Shown here piece after piece: positions 29,502 through 39,035 of a DNA stretch of 64,000 nucleotides. Under the pieces are notes generated by a model. It searched no databases, had not been told where the DNA came from, and worked only from the letters and a program-made list of their open reading frames with translations. How positions within the stretch are numbered: position 1 is the stretch's first letter; each line of letters begins with the position of its first letter. Location of the stretch: contig JADKKE010000005.1 of NCBI GenBank assembly GCA_016720655.1, forward strand, positions 1 to 64,000. The letters are read 5' to 3'. Both the position numbers and the translations under genes were made by a program. This DNA comes from Bacteroidota bacterium (GTDB taxonomy: Bacteria; Bacteroidota; Bacteroidia; AKYH767-A; 2013-40CM-41-45).

Positions 29502-29554
29502 AATTCTAAATTCATAATTTAAAATTCCAATCTACAATCTAAAATCCAAAATCT
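29502..29554. repeat. AT-rich word array (CAATCTA/AAAATCC type)
   Basis: The gap between kbl and the WG-repeat gene consists almost only of variants of a 7-10 base word (CCAATCTAC, AATCTAAAATCC, AAAATC). Similar arrays lie at 12734-12756, 54338-54404 and 56395-56431. Confidence 0.6.
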
Positions 29555-30745
29555 TTAATTCTTCAAAACCAACAATTCCTTCCCGATTTTCGAAAAAGCA
29601 GCGACAGCTTTATCAAGATGATGCTTTTCATGAGCGGCTGAGATTTGCACTCGAATCCGCGCATTGCCTTTTGCAACCACCGGGTAAAAGAAGCCAATTA
29701 CATAAATCCCTTCATTCATCAAACGCGATGCAAAATCCTGTGCCAGTTTTGCATCGTATAACATAATCGGAACAATCGGGTGCTCACCGGGTTTGATATC
29801 AAATCCAGCTGCTGTAATTTTCTCGCGAAAATATTTTGTGTTTTCCCAGAGTTTATCGCGCAAAGCAGTTGTTTCACTAAGCATATCGATAACTGCAATA
29901 GAAGCACCCACAATACTTGGTGCCAGTGAATTTGAAAAAAGATAGGGACGGGAACGCTGACGAAGCAGGTCAATGATTTCTTTTCTTCCGCTGGTAAATC
30001 CACCCATTGCACCACCCAAAGCTTTGCCGAGAGTCCCGGTGATAATATCAATTTTGCCCATCACACCACGAAATTCGTGGGTACCTCGCCCTGTTTTTCC
30101 CATGAAACCCGAAGCATGACATTCATCAATCATGATGAGTGCCTTGAACTTGTCAGCGAGTTCGGAAATTTTATCCAGCTGCGCGATCGTGCCATCCATG
30201 CTGAACACTCCATCTGTAACAATGATGCGATGACGAAGCGACTGAGTCTCTCTGAGAATCCTCTCCAGATCTGCCATGTCGTTGTGCTTGAAACGGAACC
30301 GTTGTGCTTTACACAAACGCACTCCATCGATAATGGACGCATGATTCAATTCATCACTGATGATTGCGTCTTGTTCATTGAAGAGCGGTTCAAAAATACC
30401 GCCGTTTGCATCGAACGCTGCCGCATATAGTATTGTGTCTTCTGTCCCCAGAAATTTCGAAATTTTTGTTTCAAGTTCCTTATGAATATCCTGAGTACCA
30501 CATATGAAACGAACAGAAGACATTCCATATCCATGCGTATCGATTGCCCGTTTTGCAGCTTCGATGACTTTGGGATGAGATGAAAGTCCGAGGTAGTTAT
30601 TGGCACAAAAGTTTACTACCTCTTTACCATTCGCTGTAATATCTGCACCTTGAGGTGTAGTAATAATTCGTTCTGTTTTAAACAGTCCGAGTGATTTTAT
30701 TTCTTCGAGTTCCTTTTCAAGAACCGGTTTTAATGTATCGTACAT
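29555..30745 (-). CDS. kbl: Glycine C-acetyltransferase (2-amino-3-ketobutyrate CoA ligase)
   Basis: A PLP enzyme of the alpha-oxoamine synthase family that splits 2-amino-3-ketobutyrate with CoA into glycine and acetyl-CoA (threonine degradation). Seen: NFCANNYLGLSSHPKVIEAA near residue 50, GTQDIHKELE, DELNHASIIDGVRLC, MIDECHASGFMGKTGRGTHE, and the PLP-lysine segment TGTLGKALGGAMGGF. ATG 30745 (MYDTLKPVLEKELEEIK) matches the family start; the seven residues upstream are an extension. 396 aa is normal. No threonine dehydrogenase gene is adjacent. Confidence 0.93.
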   Translation of the reverse strand: MYDTLKPVLEKELEEIKSLGLFKTERIITTPQGADITANGKEVVNFCANNYLGLSSHPKVIEAAKRAIDTHGYGMSSVRFICGTQDIHKELETKISKFLGTEDTILYAAAFDANGGIFEPLFNEQDAIISDELNHASIIDGVRLCKAQRFRFKHNDMADLERILRETQSLRHRIIVTDGVFSMDGTIAQLDKISELADKFKALIMIDECHASGFMGKTGRGTHEFRGVMGKIDIITGTLGKALGGAMGGFTSGRKEIIDLLRQRSRPYLFSNSLAPSIVGASIAVIDMLSETTALRDKLWENTKYFREKITAAGFDIKPGEHPIVPIMLYDAKLAQDFASRLMNEGIYVIGFFYPVVAKGNARIRVQISAAHEKHHLDKAVAAFSKIGKELLVLKN

Positions 30746-30850
30746 GATGAAGAGAATGAAGCGCAAAAGTCAGAAAAAAACCGGTACTTGGAGGGATTCT
30801 GATCAATTGATAAGGTCTTTAAGTGTTTTTCACTTTGAAGAAATGAGATA

Positions 30851-31969
30851 TTACACCAATTCATAAACTTTTCCCGGAAGTGAGCGGACGAGCCCTGCAA
30901 ACTCAAGGCTCAACAACATCCCTGAAACCTTACTTACAGGCATTTGTACTTCTAAGGATAAACTGTCGATCGCAAATTGTCCTTTTTGCTTTAATGCTTC
31001 AACGAGTTTTCTTTCCTCCGGCTGTAAGTCCTGAAACAGGATCAACTGTGTCTGAGGTTTTTTCTTCTTATCATCTTCTTCGAGATCCCAATTCATGGCC
31101 TGAGCAATATCCTGGGCCGATTCAACAAGGATGGCTTTATTTTGACGAATCAGTTGGTGGCAACCTTGGGAATACGTATCCGTTACCCTTCCGGGAACAG
31201 CAAAAACATCACGGTTATACGAATTGGCAAACTCCGCAGTAATCAAAGCACCACCTCGCATGGCAGACTCGATAACGAGTGTAGCATCTGTCATCCCTGC
31301 CACAATCCGATTTCGGGCTGGAAAATTTTCCCGATCAGGATTTGTACCGCTCAGGTATTCTGTAAGGATGCCTCCATGATGCACCATTTTCTCAGCCGTT
31401 GATTTGTGCAATGATGGATAAATGCGATCCAAACCATGAGCAGTGACAGCGACAGTAGGCAATTGATTTTTTATTGCTGATTTATGCGCAGCTATATCAA
31501 CACCATATGCCATACCACTCACGATGAGCGTTTCGTATTTCACCAGGCCTTCGATAATTTGATCTGTCATTTCCTTTCCATAGGAAGTGATGTGTCGGGT
31601 ACCTACAACTGCAATAGCGTGTGGAACATTCAGATTTTGGGATCCCTTGTAAAAAAGTATCACCGGCGCATCGTCACAGTTTTTCAGGCGCGAAGGATAG
31701 TCAGTATCCAGATAAAAGAGCGGCGTAATTTTGTGTTTTCGGATAAAAGCAACTTCCTTTTCCGCTTCCGAAAATAAGCTATGACGCAGAATGAATTCTG
31801 CCCGCTCGGCACCTATCCCCGGAATTCTCTCCAGCTGAGATTTTTTCTTCCGGAAAATTTCTTCCACACTGCCACAATAACTCACCAGATTCCGGGCCAG
31901 CACAGGGCCAATACCGGGTAAAAGGCTGAGCGTAATTTGCATCTTCAACAATTCATCAGGGTTATTCAT
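30851..31969 (-). CDS. dprA: DNA processing protein DprA
   Basis: DprA loads RecA on incoming single-stranded DNA during natural transformation. The N-terminal part has helix-hairpin-helix-like segments (SLLPGIGPVLARNLVSYCGS, RIPGIGAERAEFI). The central Rossmann-like domain has IAVVGTRHITSYGKEMTD, IVSGMAYGVDIAAHKSAI, FPARNRIVAGMTDATLVIESAMRGGALITA and AVPGRVTDTYSQGCHQLI. The C-terminus is a winged-helix domain (KLVEALKQKGQFAIDSLS). ATG 31969 (MNNPDELLK) is preferred over the TTG at 31981. 372 aa fits. It is divergent from the TonB receptor at 32032. Confidence 0.94.
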   Translation of the reverse strand: MNNPDELLKMQITLSLLPGIGPVLARNLVSYCGSVEEIFRKKKSQLERIPGIGAERAEFILRHSLFSEAEKEVAFIRKHKITPLFYLDTDYPSRLKNCDDAPVILFYKGSQNLNVPHAIAVVGTRHITSYGKEMTDQIIEGLVKYETLIVSGMAYGVDIAAHKSAIKNQLPTVAVTAHGLDRIYPSLHKSTAEKMVHHGGILTEYLSGTNPDRENFPARNRIVAGMTDATLVIESAMRGGALITAEFANSYNRDVFAVPGRVTDTYSQGCHQLIRQNKAILVESAQDIAQAMNWDLEEDDKKKKPQTQLILFQDLQPEERKLVEALKQKGQFAIDSLSLEVQMPVSKVSGMLLSLEFAGLVRSLPGKVYELV

Positions 31970-32031
31970 ATTCACAATCAATGCTATAGGCTAATCTGAT
32001 TTTTTTCTATTATACTTGTTCCTGTATTTGA

Positions 32032-34397
32032 ATGACAAAACAAAAATTGGCAAGCCAAGATTACTACATGAGGAGCGGTTCTACAATCCAATATATGCTG
32101 AGAAATTTTTTCTTTCTCAGCATTCTTTTTACACTTCCACTATACACTTTTGCGCAATCTGGAATTGTGCATGGAAAAATCACTTCCAGCTCTGGTGAAC
32201 TTTTACCGGGAGCGACCGTCCTAGCCGACAGTATTACAGGTGTGTCTTCTGATTTGAATGGACATTTTGAACTCAAATTAAATCCGGGTATTTATTCTCT
32301 TCGTGTCAAATTGATTTCATTCACTGAAAAATATATTCAGATTGAATTGAAACCAGGTGAAAACAGAGAACTGAATATTATCCTCGAACCATCATCGCGT
32401 GAACTCAAACTTGTGGTTGTGAGTGCCGGGAAATTTGAGCAAAAAATTGAGGATGTTACAGTATCGATAGAAGTTTTGAAACCTCACCTTGTCGAACAAC
32501 GGGCAACCACAACGATGGAAGATGCCATGGATTATGTTCCCGGAGTGAACATCATCGATGGACAGGCGAATATCAGAGGTGGCAGCGGCTGGAGTTATGG
32601 TGCGGGAAGTCGCGTACAAGTACTTGTTGACGATTTACCAATGCTTACTGCCGATGCAGGCGATGCGAAATGGAGTTTTCTCCCTGTAGAAAACCTGGAA
32701 CAGGTCGAAGTTATCAAAGGTGCTTCCTCTGTACTTTTCGGTTCCTCAGCATTAAACGGAGCAATTAATTTGCGGACGGCTTTTCCTCGCGATACACCCA
32801 TGACAAAAATAAATTTCCTCACAGGGGTTTATGATCATGCTACGGTGAAATTCGACACTTCGGAATACGATCTGAATTCGCCGGGAAGTATCCGCAACAA
32901 ACAGGGAGTACTCAGCTTTCTTCATAGCAGACAAATTGGGAATCTGGATCTGGTTGCCGGCGGAAATATGTTTATTGACGAGGGTTACCGTGAGGGAGAA
33001 AACGAACAGCATGGACGCTTCAATTTAAACACCCGCTATCGTTTTAAAAACATAGAGGGATTGTCAGCAGGGATCAACGGAAATGTGATGATGTCAGCAG
33101 GTACATTATTTTTTATCTGGAAAAATGATTCGACCGGAGCGTATCAGCCGGCGCCGACCACACTGAGTGATTACACTACTTATCGAACAAATCTGGATCC
33201 GTTTATCACCTACATTGGTAAGAAAGGCAGTTCACACAAAATCCGAACCCGCTGGTTTAATTCCAAAAACGAAAACAATACCAATCAGGAATCAACAGGC
33301 AATGTTTATTATGCAGAATATCAATTTCAGAAAAGATTTGGAGAGAAGGCAACGGTTACTGCCGGACTTGTAGATCAGGAAAATAAAGTAAAGAGCGAAT
33401 TGTATCTGGATCATTCCGGTAATCAGCTGGCGGCGTATGTTCAGGGTGATGTAAAATGGAAAATCCTCACTTTTTCAGCCGGGGCAAGGGTTGAGCAAAA
33501 TAAAATTGACAGTATTCGAGAAGACTGGAATCCGGTTTTTCGCGGAGGTATAAATGCGCATATATTGAAAGGCACATACTTGCGTGCATCTATCGGACAG
33601 GGCTACCGCTTTCCATCCGTTGCTGAAAGGTTTGTAAGGACAAATGTCGGTTCACTCTACATCTATCCCAACCCCGGATTAAATTCCGAAAAAGGTTACA
33701 GTGCAGAGGTTGGTTTCCGGCAAGTGCTGAAATTCGGAAGCTGGATCGGTTATTTCGATGCGGCAGCTTTCCAGAGTCAATACGAAAATATGATGGAATT
33801 TATTTTTGCTCAATGGGGCAAACCATCGGATCCGCTTGTAGGTTTTGGATTCAGTTCAGTAAATGTCGGGAAGACAAAATCAAGGGCTTTGATCTTTCTT
33901 TGATGGCAGAAGGCAAAATTGTCGGGGAACTGAGCGCGACACTCATGCTGAGTTATACATATTTGGATCCCAAACAAACCACATACGACAGTGCCTATGT
34001 CGCGAAAGCGGGAATCGGGCAGGTTCGCGGGAGTGATTCAACAGATTTTCTCAAGTATCGGTTCCGGCATATGGGAAAAGCTGATCTTGAATTCAATTTC
34101 CGGAAGTTCTCCCTCGGAGGCAGTTTGAGATACAACAGCAAAATGGAAAATATCGATTACATTTTTTTGACTCCATTGTTTGATCAGATTTCTCCACCCG
34201 GTTTAGGAATTGGGGATTATCGGCTTCAACATGACCGGGGAGATCTTGTTCTTGATGCACGAGCCGGATACCAACTCAATAAGAATGTGAAGGCAACGTT
34301 CATTGTGAAGAATGTTACCAATTACATTTATATGCAACGTCCGGCAGACATGCAAGCACCACGTACATTTTTCTTCCAACTTGGGATTACCTTGTAA
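32032..34397 (+). CDS. TonB-dependent receptor, frameshifted near residue 615
   Basis: Two overlapping frames (32032-33903 and 33813-34397) make one receptor. The signal peptide starts either at 32032 or more likely at 32095 (MLRNFFFLSILFTLPLYTFAQ). A carboxypeptidase-regulatory domain follows (GIVHGKITSSSGELLPGATV), then a plug (ATTTMEDAMDYVPGVNIID, IRGGSGWSYGAGSRVQVLVD, VEVIKGASSVLFGSSALNGA) and the barrel, ending YMQRPADMQAPRTFFFQLGITL. The frames join at about 33871-33881. Adding one A to the AAAA run gives NVGKTKIKGFDLSLMAEG, which matches the family. The total of 2366 bases is one short of a multiple of three, as expected for a single lost base. Ligand unknown; there is no SusD partner. 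Confidence 0.85.
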
Positions 34398-34456
34398 ACC
34401 GTTGATAAATCAGGGCTTCTGTTGAAAATTAGTAGACACAAATTTCAATTTGTTTC

Positions 34457-34464
34457 TATTTTTG
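34457..34464 (+). promoter_or_regulatory. Candidate -7 element of kdsB
   Basis: TATTTTTG matches TAnnTTTG, 24 bp before the kdsB ATG. A matching -33 TTTG at the standard distance is not evident. Confidence 0.4.
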
Positions 34465-34488
34465 TCCTTCCTAGCCATTTGAACAGAG

Positions 34489-35229
34489 ATGAACATTATT
34501 GGAATTATTCCTGCCCGCTTCGGCTCCACACGTTTTCCCGGCAAACCACTTGCGGATATTGACGGCAAAACCATGATACAACGTGTATACGAGCAGAGTG
34601 TAAAATGCAGTCGTCTGTCACGAGTGATCATCGCCACTGATGATGAACGGATTTTTAATCATGTTGTAGAATTTGGCGGACATGCTATTATGTCTTCACC
34701 GCAACATCAAAGTGGAACTGACCGTTGTGCGGAAATAATTGGTAAAGATGAATCTGTGAAATGGGATGCTGTGATCAATATCCAGGGTGACGAACCCTTC
34801 ATTCATCCGGAACAGATCGATCTGCTCTGTTCTTGTTTTGACCAGCCGGATACTAAAATCGCAACACTCGTCAAGAAAATAACTTCTACCGATGAGTTAT
34901 TCAATCACAACAATGTAAAAGTCGTAGTCAACAAACGTGGAGAAGCTATTTATTTCAGCCGATCACCGATCCCCTACAATCGGAATTTTCCGGAACAAGA
35001 CTGGCTAAAATATTCTACCTATTACAAGCATATCGGAATCTACGGTTACCGGTCAGACGTGTTAGTTGAAATCGCTACACTCTCTAAAACGAATCTCGAA
35101 ATTACTGAATCTCTGGAGCAACTTCGATGGATTGAAAATGGCTATGTGATCAAAGCCGAAGTTACTTCACTTGAAAGTATTGCAATCGATACTCCGGATG
35201 ATCTTTTAAAGATCAAAACGAATGTATAA
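34489..35229 (+). CDS. kdsB: 3-deoxy-manno-octulosonate cytidylyltransferase
   Basis: Activates Kdo as CMP-Kdo for lipopolysaccharide core synthesis in the cytosol. Visible motifs: IIPARFGSTRFPGKPLADI with the nucleotide-binding arginine and lysine, VIIATDDERI, GTDRCAEI, INIQGDEPFIHPEQID and YYKHIGIYGYR. 246 aa is typical. Its presence shows that the organism makes a Kdo-containing LPS, in keeping with the lipid A deacylase at 26060. Convergent with the PorT-like gene. Confidence 0.96.
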   Translation: MNIIGIIPARFGSTRFPGKPLADIDGKTMIQRVYEQSVKCSRLSRVIIATDDERIFNHVVEFGGHAIMSSPQHQSGTDRCAEIIGKDESVKWDAVINIQGDEPFIHPEQIDLLCSCFDQPDTKIATLVKKITSTDELFNHNNVKVVVNKRGEAIYFSRSPIPYNRNFPEQDWLKYSTYYKHIGIYGYRSDVLVEIATLSKTNLEITESLEQLRWIENGYVIKAEVTSLESIAIDTPDDLLKIKTNV

Positions 35230-35231
35230 GT

Positions 35232-35247
35232 AAACCGGACCGGTTTT
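35232..35247. terminator. Weak bidirectional terminator between convergent genes
   Basis: AAACCGGACCGGTTTT is a near-perfect palindrome (stem about 6 bp, 3-nt loop) followed by T residues. It sits 2 bp after the kdsB stop and 19 bp past the end of the convergent gene. Confidence 0.45.
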
Positions 35248-35265
35248 CCCAGTGTAAAAAAACTT

Positions 35266-35961
35266 CTACTTCGGACCAAACACAAGGGCTGCTCCAACTG
35301 AAATTACAAAGTTGTGTCCTGCATTTTCATCTTTGATAAAATCTCCGTCCTGAACTTTTCCAAAACCGGTAGAAGCGCGCGCATAGATCATCAATAAAGC
35401 AGGTAATTTATAACCAATTCCTCCCATCAGCGAGAGATCCGTTTTGTGAAACTCCAGTTTATTGGAAGTGCTAGGTGTTGTAGGTTGTGGCGACTGCCCA
35501 TTTTGGCTGATTGTCGCTGAAGTATTCACTGTAGCATTGTCTGTAATCAAATACGACAATTGCGGTCCAACCTGAATCATGAAACCTTTGTGCTCTCCGG
35601 AATACCATGTCAATAATGCAGGTACATCCAGATAACCCAGAGTTGCATTTACATCAACGGTAGCAGTAATGGTCGCAGTTCCGGTAGACGTATCAATAGG
35701 TTCTGCAGAAGTAGTAGAAATATATTCGTACTTATATCCTTTGGTAGAATATAAAACACTTGGCATTATGCTCAAATGCTTGGTGAGAGAAACATCAAAA
35801 AACAATCCGGCATGCCAACCAATTTTTGGGTCCACAGTAATGTCGGTACCGGACAAAGTAGCGACATTCAATCCAACAGCAGGACCAAGACGAAACTGAG
35901 CTTGGGAAGAAATTGTACTGAAGATTGAAACCAGGAAGAATATGGAAAGGAGTTTTTTCAT
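35266..35961 (-). CDS. PorT-like outer-membrane beta-barrel protein
   Basis: 231 aa with a signal peptide (MKKLLSIFFLVSIFSTISSQAQ). The mature part resembles the Bacteroidota PorT/outer membrane protein beta-barrel family: FRLGPAVGLNVATLSG, IGWHAGLFFDVSLTKHLSI, YLDVPALLTWYSG, MIQVGPQLSYLI, LMGGIGYKLP and the closing NFVISVGAALVFGPK. About eight strands are expected. A low-complexity Ser/Thr/Gln-rich loop (about residues 145-165) may face outside. Function unknown; it is not close enough to call the T9SS component PorT itself. Confidence 0.8.
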   Translation of the reverse strand: MKKLLSIFFLVSIFSTISSQAQFRLGPAVGLNVATLSGTDITVDPKIGWHAGLFFDVSLTKHLSIMPSVLYSTKGYKYEYISTTSAEPIDTSTGTATITATVDVNATLGYLDVPALLTWYSGEHKGFMIQVGPQLSYLITDNATVNTSATISQNGQSPQPTTPSTSNKLEFHKTDLSLMGGIGYKLPALLMIYARASTGFGKVQDGDFIKDENAGHNFVISVGAALVFGPK

Positions 35962-36106
35962 TTTGAAATAGTTTGTATAAAATTAATGATTTATCCATAA
36001 AATCAAAACTGATTTAACATTCGCCTGACATCAGGATACATTAAAGGGCACTTCTAAAATGAAAAACGAAAATCAGGTAAAAAAATTGGACCTGTTTTTT
36101 AAAATT

Positions 36107-37375
36107 TTACTCAACAATTATTTTCCCCTGGAAAACCGGTCCATCTGTCTGCAACACACGGTAAAAATACATTCCGGATGTTAAAGACTGGCGATTCAAT
36201 TGAAATTCCGTTCCATCCAAATTTTCTGTTCGCACAATTTTTCCTTCCGGATTCATCAGTACCAGTGTAGCGCCTGCGGAGATTTTTTCTGACAACTGAA
36301 ATGTCGTTACAGAAGAAAAGGGATTGGGCCAGTTCAACAATTGGTTCGGAATCGAACTTGCCTGAGGAACACTTGTGGTGACCTGTTGAATATATTGTCC
36401 AAGATCAAAACTCCACAATTGCGGATCAACATTGAAAACAAGTTGTTGAAAACGCTCATTGGTAATGTAACCAAAATGATTGTTTCGAAAGCAAATGCCT
36501 TCAACTTGCCCGACATTCAATGCAGTTCCCAACGAAAATCTACGCTTGTTCCCGCTAAAAATACTGGTTCCGGAATAATCGTAAAGCAACCAAAGAAAAC
36601 AAGGCGCCGGAATTACATTGTCATATCCCAGCAGTACAATCGAACCATCGGAAGCCCTGGCTGCAGAAGTCACCAGTCCGTCCACATCAAAACTATCCAC
36701 CAGTGTAGCCATGTAAAATCCGGGTGCAGCCGGTACAGTGTAATGGCGCGTATGTTTGTTTACCCAATCTTTGCAAAACAAATGCAACGAATCATTGTGA
36801 TAAAAAAAAGCTTCGCAATCGTATCGAGTTGCATTTAGAGCGGGAGTAAAATCAACCTGATCAGGATACGCAAATTGAATTGCTTCCGCGATGAGCACCG
36901 AAGATGTATCGTTGATTGAACTTTGATCCAGTCGAAGAATTTTCAAATCGCTTCTATTTCCGGAGTTATTCCCAAAGTCTCCAATAAATACATAGCCATT
37001 GCCTGTAGTAATGTCTTCCCAATCAGTATTCGTCGCATTGACAACCGTAATTTCCTGTGCCGACAATCCACTGCTTGAATCAAGTCGATAAATGTTCGCA
37101 TCGGTATTATCGACATGCGTCCAAAGCTGATCATTAAAAAAAGAAACGCCTGAACTTTCATCGAGTAATGGAGTATCCAATCCAGCTAATCTCGTAAGAT
37201 TTAAATTTGTTGCAGCATAAACACATGAGCCATCATTGCTCGTAGCTCCGACAGAATAATTACTTGCCTGAGGATCGGTACAACCGGGCTGTGCACAAAC
37301 ATTTTCAATACAGAAAAACGCTGAGATAAGAAATGCACTAAGTTGACGAAAAACGAAAGTATACGAGCTATTCAT
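36107..37375 (-). CDS. Secreted T9SS cargo, possible beta-propeller
   Basis: 422 aa. Signal peptide (FLISAFFCIENVCAQ), then a cysteine-bounded CTDPQASNYSVGA motif, a small module common in Bacteroidota surface proteins. The central part (NDQLWTHVDNTDANIYRLD, ATNTDWEDITTGNGYVFIGD) has repeated short strands suggesting a propeller. The C-terminal 75 residues (WPNPFSSVTTFQLSEK to GPVFQGKIIVE) are a T9SS type A sorting domain. Enzyme activity cannot be deduced. It lies 73 bp downstream of the small WDL-motif protein gene and could be read through from that operon, though nothing else ties it to the operon. Confidence 0.75.
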   Translation of the reverse strand: MNSSYTFVFRQLSAFLISAFFCIENVCAQPGCTDPQASNYSVGATSNDGSCVYAATNLNLTRLAGLDTPLLDESSGVSFFNDQLWTHVDNTDANIYRLDSSSGLSAQEITVVNATNTDWEDITTGNGYVFIGDFGNNSGNRSDLKILRLDQSSINDTSSVLIAEAIQFAYPDQVDFTPALNATRYDCEAFFYHNDSLHLFCKDWVNKHTRHYTVPAAPGFYMATLVDSFDVDGLVTSAARASDGSIVLLGYDNVIPAPCFLWLLYDYSGTSIFSGNKRRFSLGTALNVGQVEGICFRNNHFGYITNERFQQLVFNVDPQLWSFDLGQYIQQVTTSVPQASSIPNQLLNWPNPFSSVTTFQLSEKISAGATLVLMNPEGKIVRTENLDGTEFQLNRQSLTSGMYFYRVLQTDGPVFQGKIIVE

Positions 37376-37448
37376 CCCGGGAGCTTGGGTTAGTAATTTG
37401 CTCCTAAATTTAACATTCTTAAGCCGAAGAAAGAAAAAAATTGGCCGG

Positions 37449-38054
37449 CTACAGATCCGGGGCGACGATAAACTCTATTTGAAGGGTGTATACACCTGGC
37501 CGGTAATTGAGTCCGGGAGCAAGTTTTAGATCCACGCGAAACTGGTAGCATTGCGGATCGGTCGTATAGCTTCCAGCCGTATTTGTACCTGCCGGAGAAG
37601 GATCCGTACAATTGATATCGGTATCCAGTCCCAGATGATTCCCAATGATGTCGAGGGTGGATGTAGCGACATCCTGCATCGGAACATACCCGGAAATGAG
37701 CGGAGTATTGCTCAGGTTGTGCACTCTCATTTGCAAAATACTTACGGGTGGGGTTCCATTACCGGAGCTTGTATAATATTGTGCATTGTCCCATGTTCCG
37801 GGTGTAGTCGTCACGGTGCCGGCATACAAATCCCATCCTGTTCCAATGGCTTCAATATTCACTGTCACCGCATTTGGAATCACGATTCCATTTACCAGCT
37901 TGGCAACCGAATTGAATGTGAACTCTACATTTGGATTTGTGGCAAGAATTATATCAACTGTTTGAGCCCGGATTGCAGAACCACAAAAAACAAAAAATGC
38001 TGAAAAGAAAATTCTCTTCAGTTGCTTCAAATTAAGTATTCGGGTGTTTTTCAT
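37449..38054 (-). CDS. Small secreted WDL-motif protein, candidate assembly subunit A
   Basis: 201 aa, signal peptide MKNTRILNLKQLKRIFFSAF with cleavage near AIRAQ. It is a paralog of the 38216 protein: NPNVEFTFNSVAKLVNGI aligns with EPQVDFVFNTIQKYQVGI, both carry a conserved WDLYA after an NIEAIGTG/EVEATVP strand, and both end in PGxYxLxxxYxxxxDL. The pattern (early W-x-L plus terminal G-x-Y strand ending in an aromatic-x-L) recalls the WxL domain of Firmicutes surface proteins, but this is my reading of motifs only. It has no T9SS sorting domain, so it is exported to the periplasm and perhaps passed to the neighbouring chaperone and barrel. 161 bp separate it from the paralog. Confidence 0.6.
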   Translation of the reverse strand: MKNTRILNLKQLKRIFFSAFFVFCGSAIRAQTVDIILATNPNVEFTFNSVAKLVNGIVIPNAVTVNIEAIGTGWDLYAGTVTTTPGTWDNAQYYTSSGNGTPPVSILQMRVHNLSNTPLISGYVPMQDVATSTLDIIGNHLGLDTDINCTDPSPAGTNTAGSYTTDPQCYQFRVDLKLAPGLNYRPGVYTLQIEFIVAPDL

Positions 38055-38215
38055 GAATTACCAGTACTGGTCTGCTTCAAATTTAAACATGCATGGACAC
38101 TTGTTTATGATCTTAGGTTTACTCTATTCTCCACTGAAAAGTTTCGGAACAGGATTAAAAATCAAAAGCAACCTCAAATGAGATTGCTTTCGATTCATTT
38201 CACACTATGCCTTTT

Positions 38216-38926
38216 TTAGAGGTCTTCAGTAAGTGTATACACAACTTCGAGGTCATAGAAACCCGGTTGCGCATAAGGATTCGTTGCTGTAAATGTTGTT
38301 GCAGCTACGGTTGGGTATTGTGTTGTAAGGTCTGGGAAATTCGCAGGAACTCCCGGTTTGATACGGTAGTGTACAAGGAATTTGTTTGTAAGCGGACTGG
38401 CAGTAGAAGTTGCAGGAGCATAGCTGCTTGCAACACCTTGTCCGAATTCACCGGCAAGAAACTGAGTGTTCAGTGATGGAGTCAGGGATGCAGTATTTGC
38501 ACCCAGGTTGCTAAACAGACCAATGAAGTTATCAAAGGTCAATGGAGCAGCAACTGCGTTGGCCTGAATACTCTGCATTTCGAGAATTTCAGAAGGCAAT
38601 GTGTTGGTACCATTTGTACCTGCACCATACGCAATTTGCTGAACCCAGAATTCAGTACTTGGTTGAGCATACAAGTCCCATGGAACAGTAGCTTCAACTT
38701 CCAAACGAGTTGCATTGTACTTAGTAATACCAACCTGGTATTTTTGGATTGTGTTAAATACGAAGTCAACCTGGGGTTCAGTTGTCATCGTTAATTCCAG
38801 GATCCCCTGAAGGTCCATAGTTACTGCAACATATTCCTGATCGGAAAGTTGCGCTTTTGTTTGTCCAACACTGAAGATGCCGGCTATTGCAGTCATCAGA
38901 ATTGTTTTTTGTACGATCTTTTTCAT
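38216..38926 (-). CDS. Small secreted WDL-motif protein, candidate assembly subunit B
   Basis: 236 aa, signal peptide MKKIVQKTILMTAIAGIFSV with cleavage near TKAQ. Beta-rich and Thr/Ser/Ala-rich, with no cysteine in the mature part. It shares with the 37449 protein the N-terminal strand block, WDLYA (near residue 83) and the C-terminal strand (PGFYDLEVVYTLTEDL). The composition, with few charged residues and many short strands, suits a polymerising or surface-layer subunit. It is the gene next to the PapD-like chaperone (109 bp gap), as structural subunits commonly are in chaperone/usher operons. Function is inferred from context; no named family was recognised. Confidence 0.6.
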   Translation of the reverse strand: MKKIVQKTILMTAIAGIFSVGQTKAQLSDQEYVAVTMDLQGILELTMTTEPQVDFVFNTIQKYQVGITKYNATRLEVEATVPWDLYAQPSTEFWVQQIAYGAGTNGTNTLPSEILEMQSIQANAVAAPLTFDNFIGLFSNLGANTASLTPSLNTQFLAGEFGQGVASSYAPATSTASPLTNKFLVHYRIKPGVPANFPDLTTQYPTVAATTFTATNPYAQPGFYDLEVVYTLTEDL

Positions 38927-39035
38927 AAGGCTATTTTTTATTTTAAATTATTAGGGTGATTTGATTACAAATAAACGACACCAGAAAAACGCAAGGGATC
39001 ATTTTTTACCGAATCCTTACAGAAATTGTGTATTT

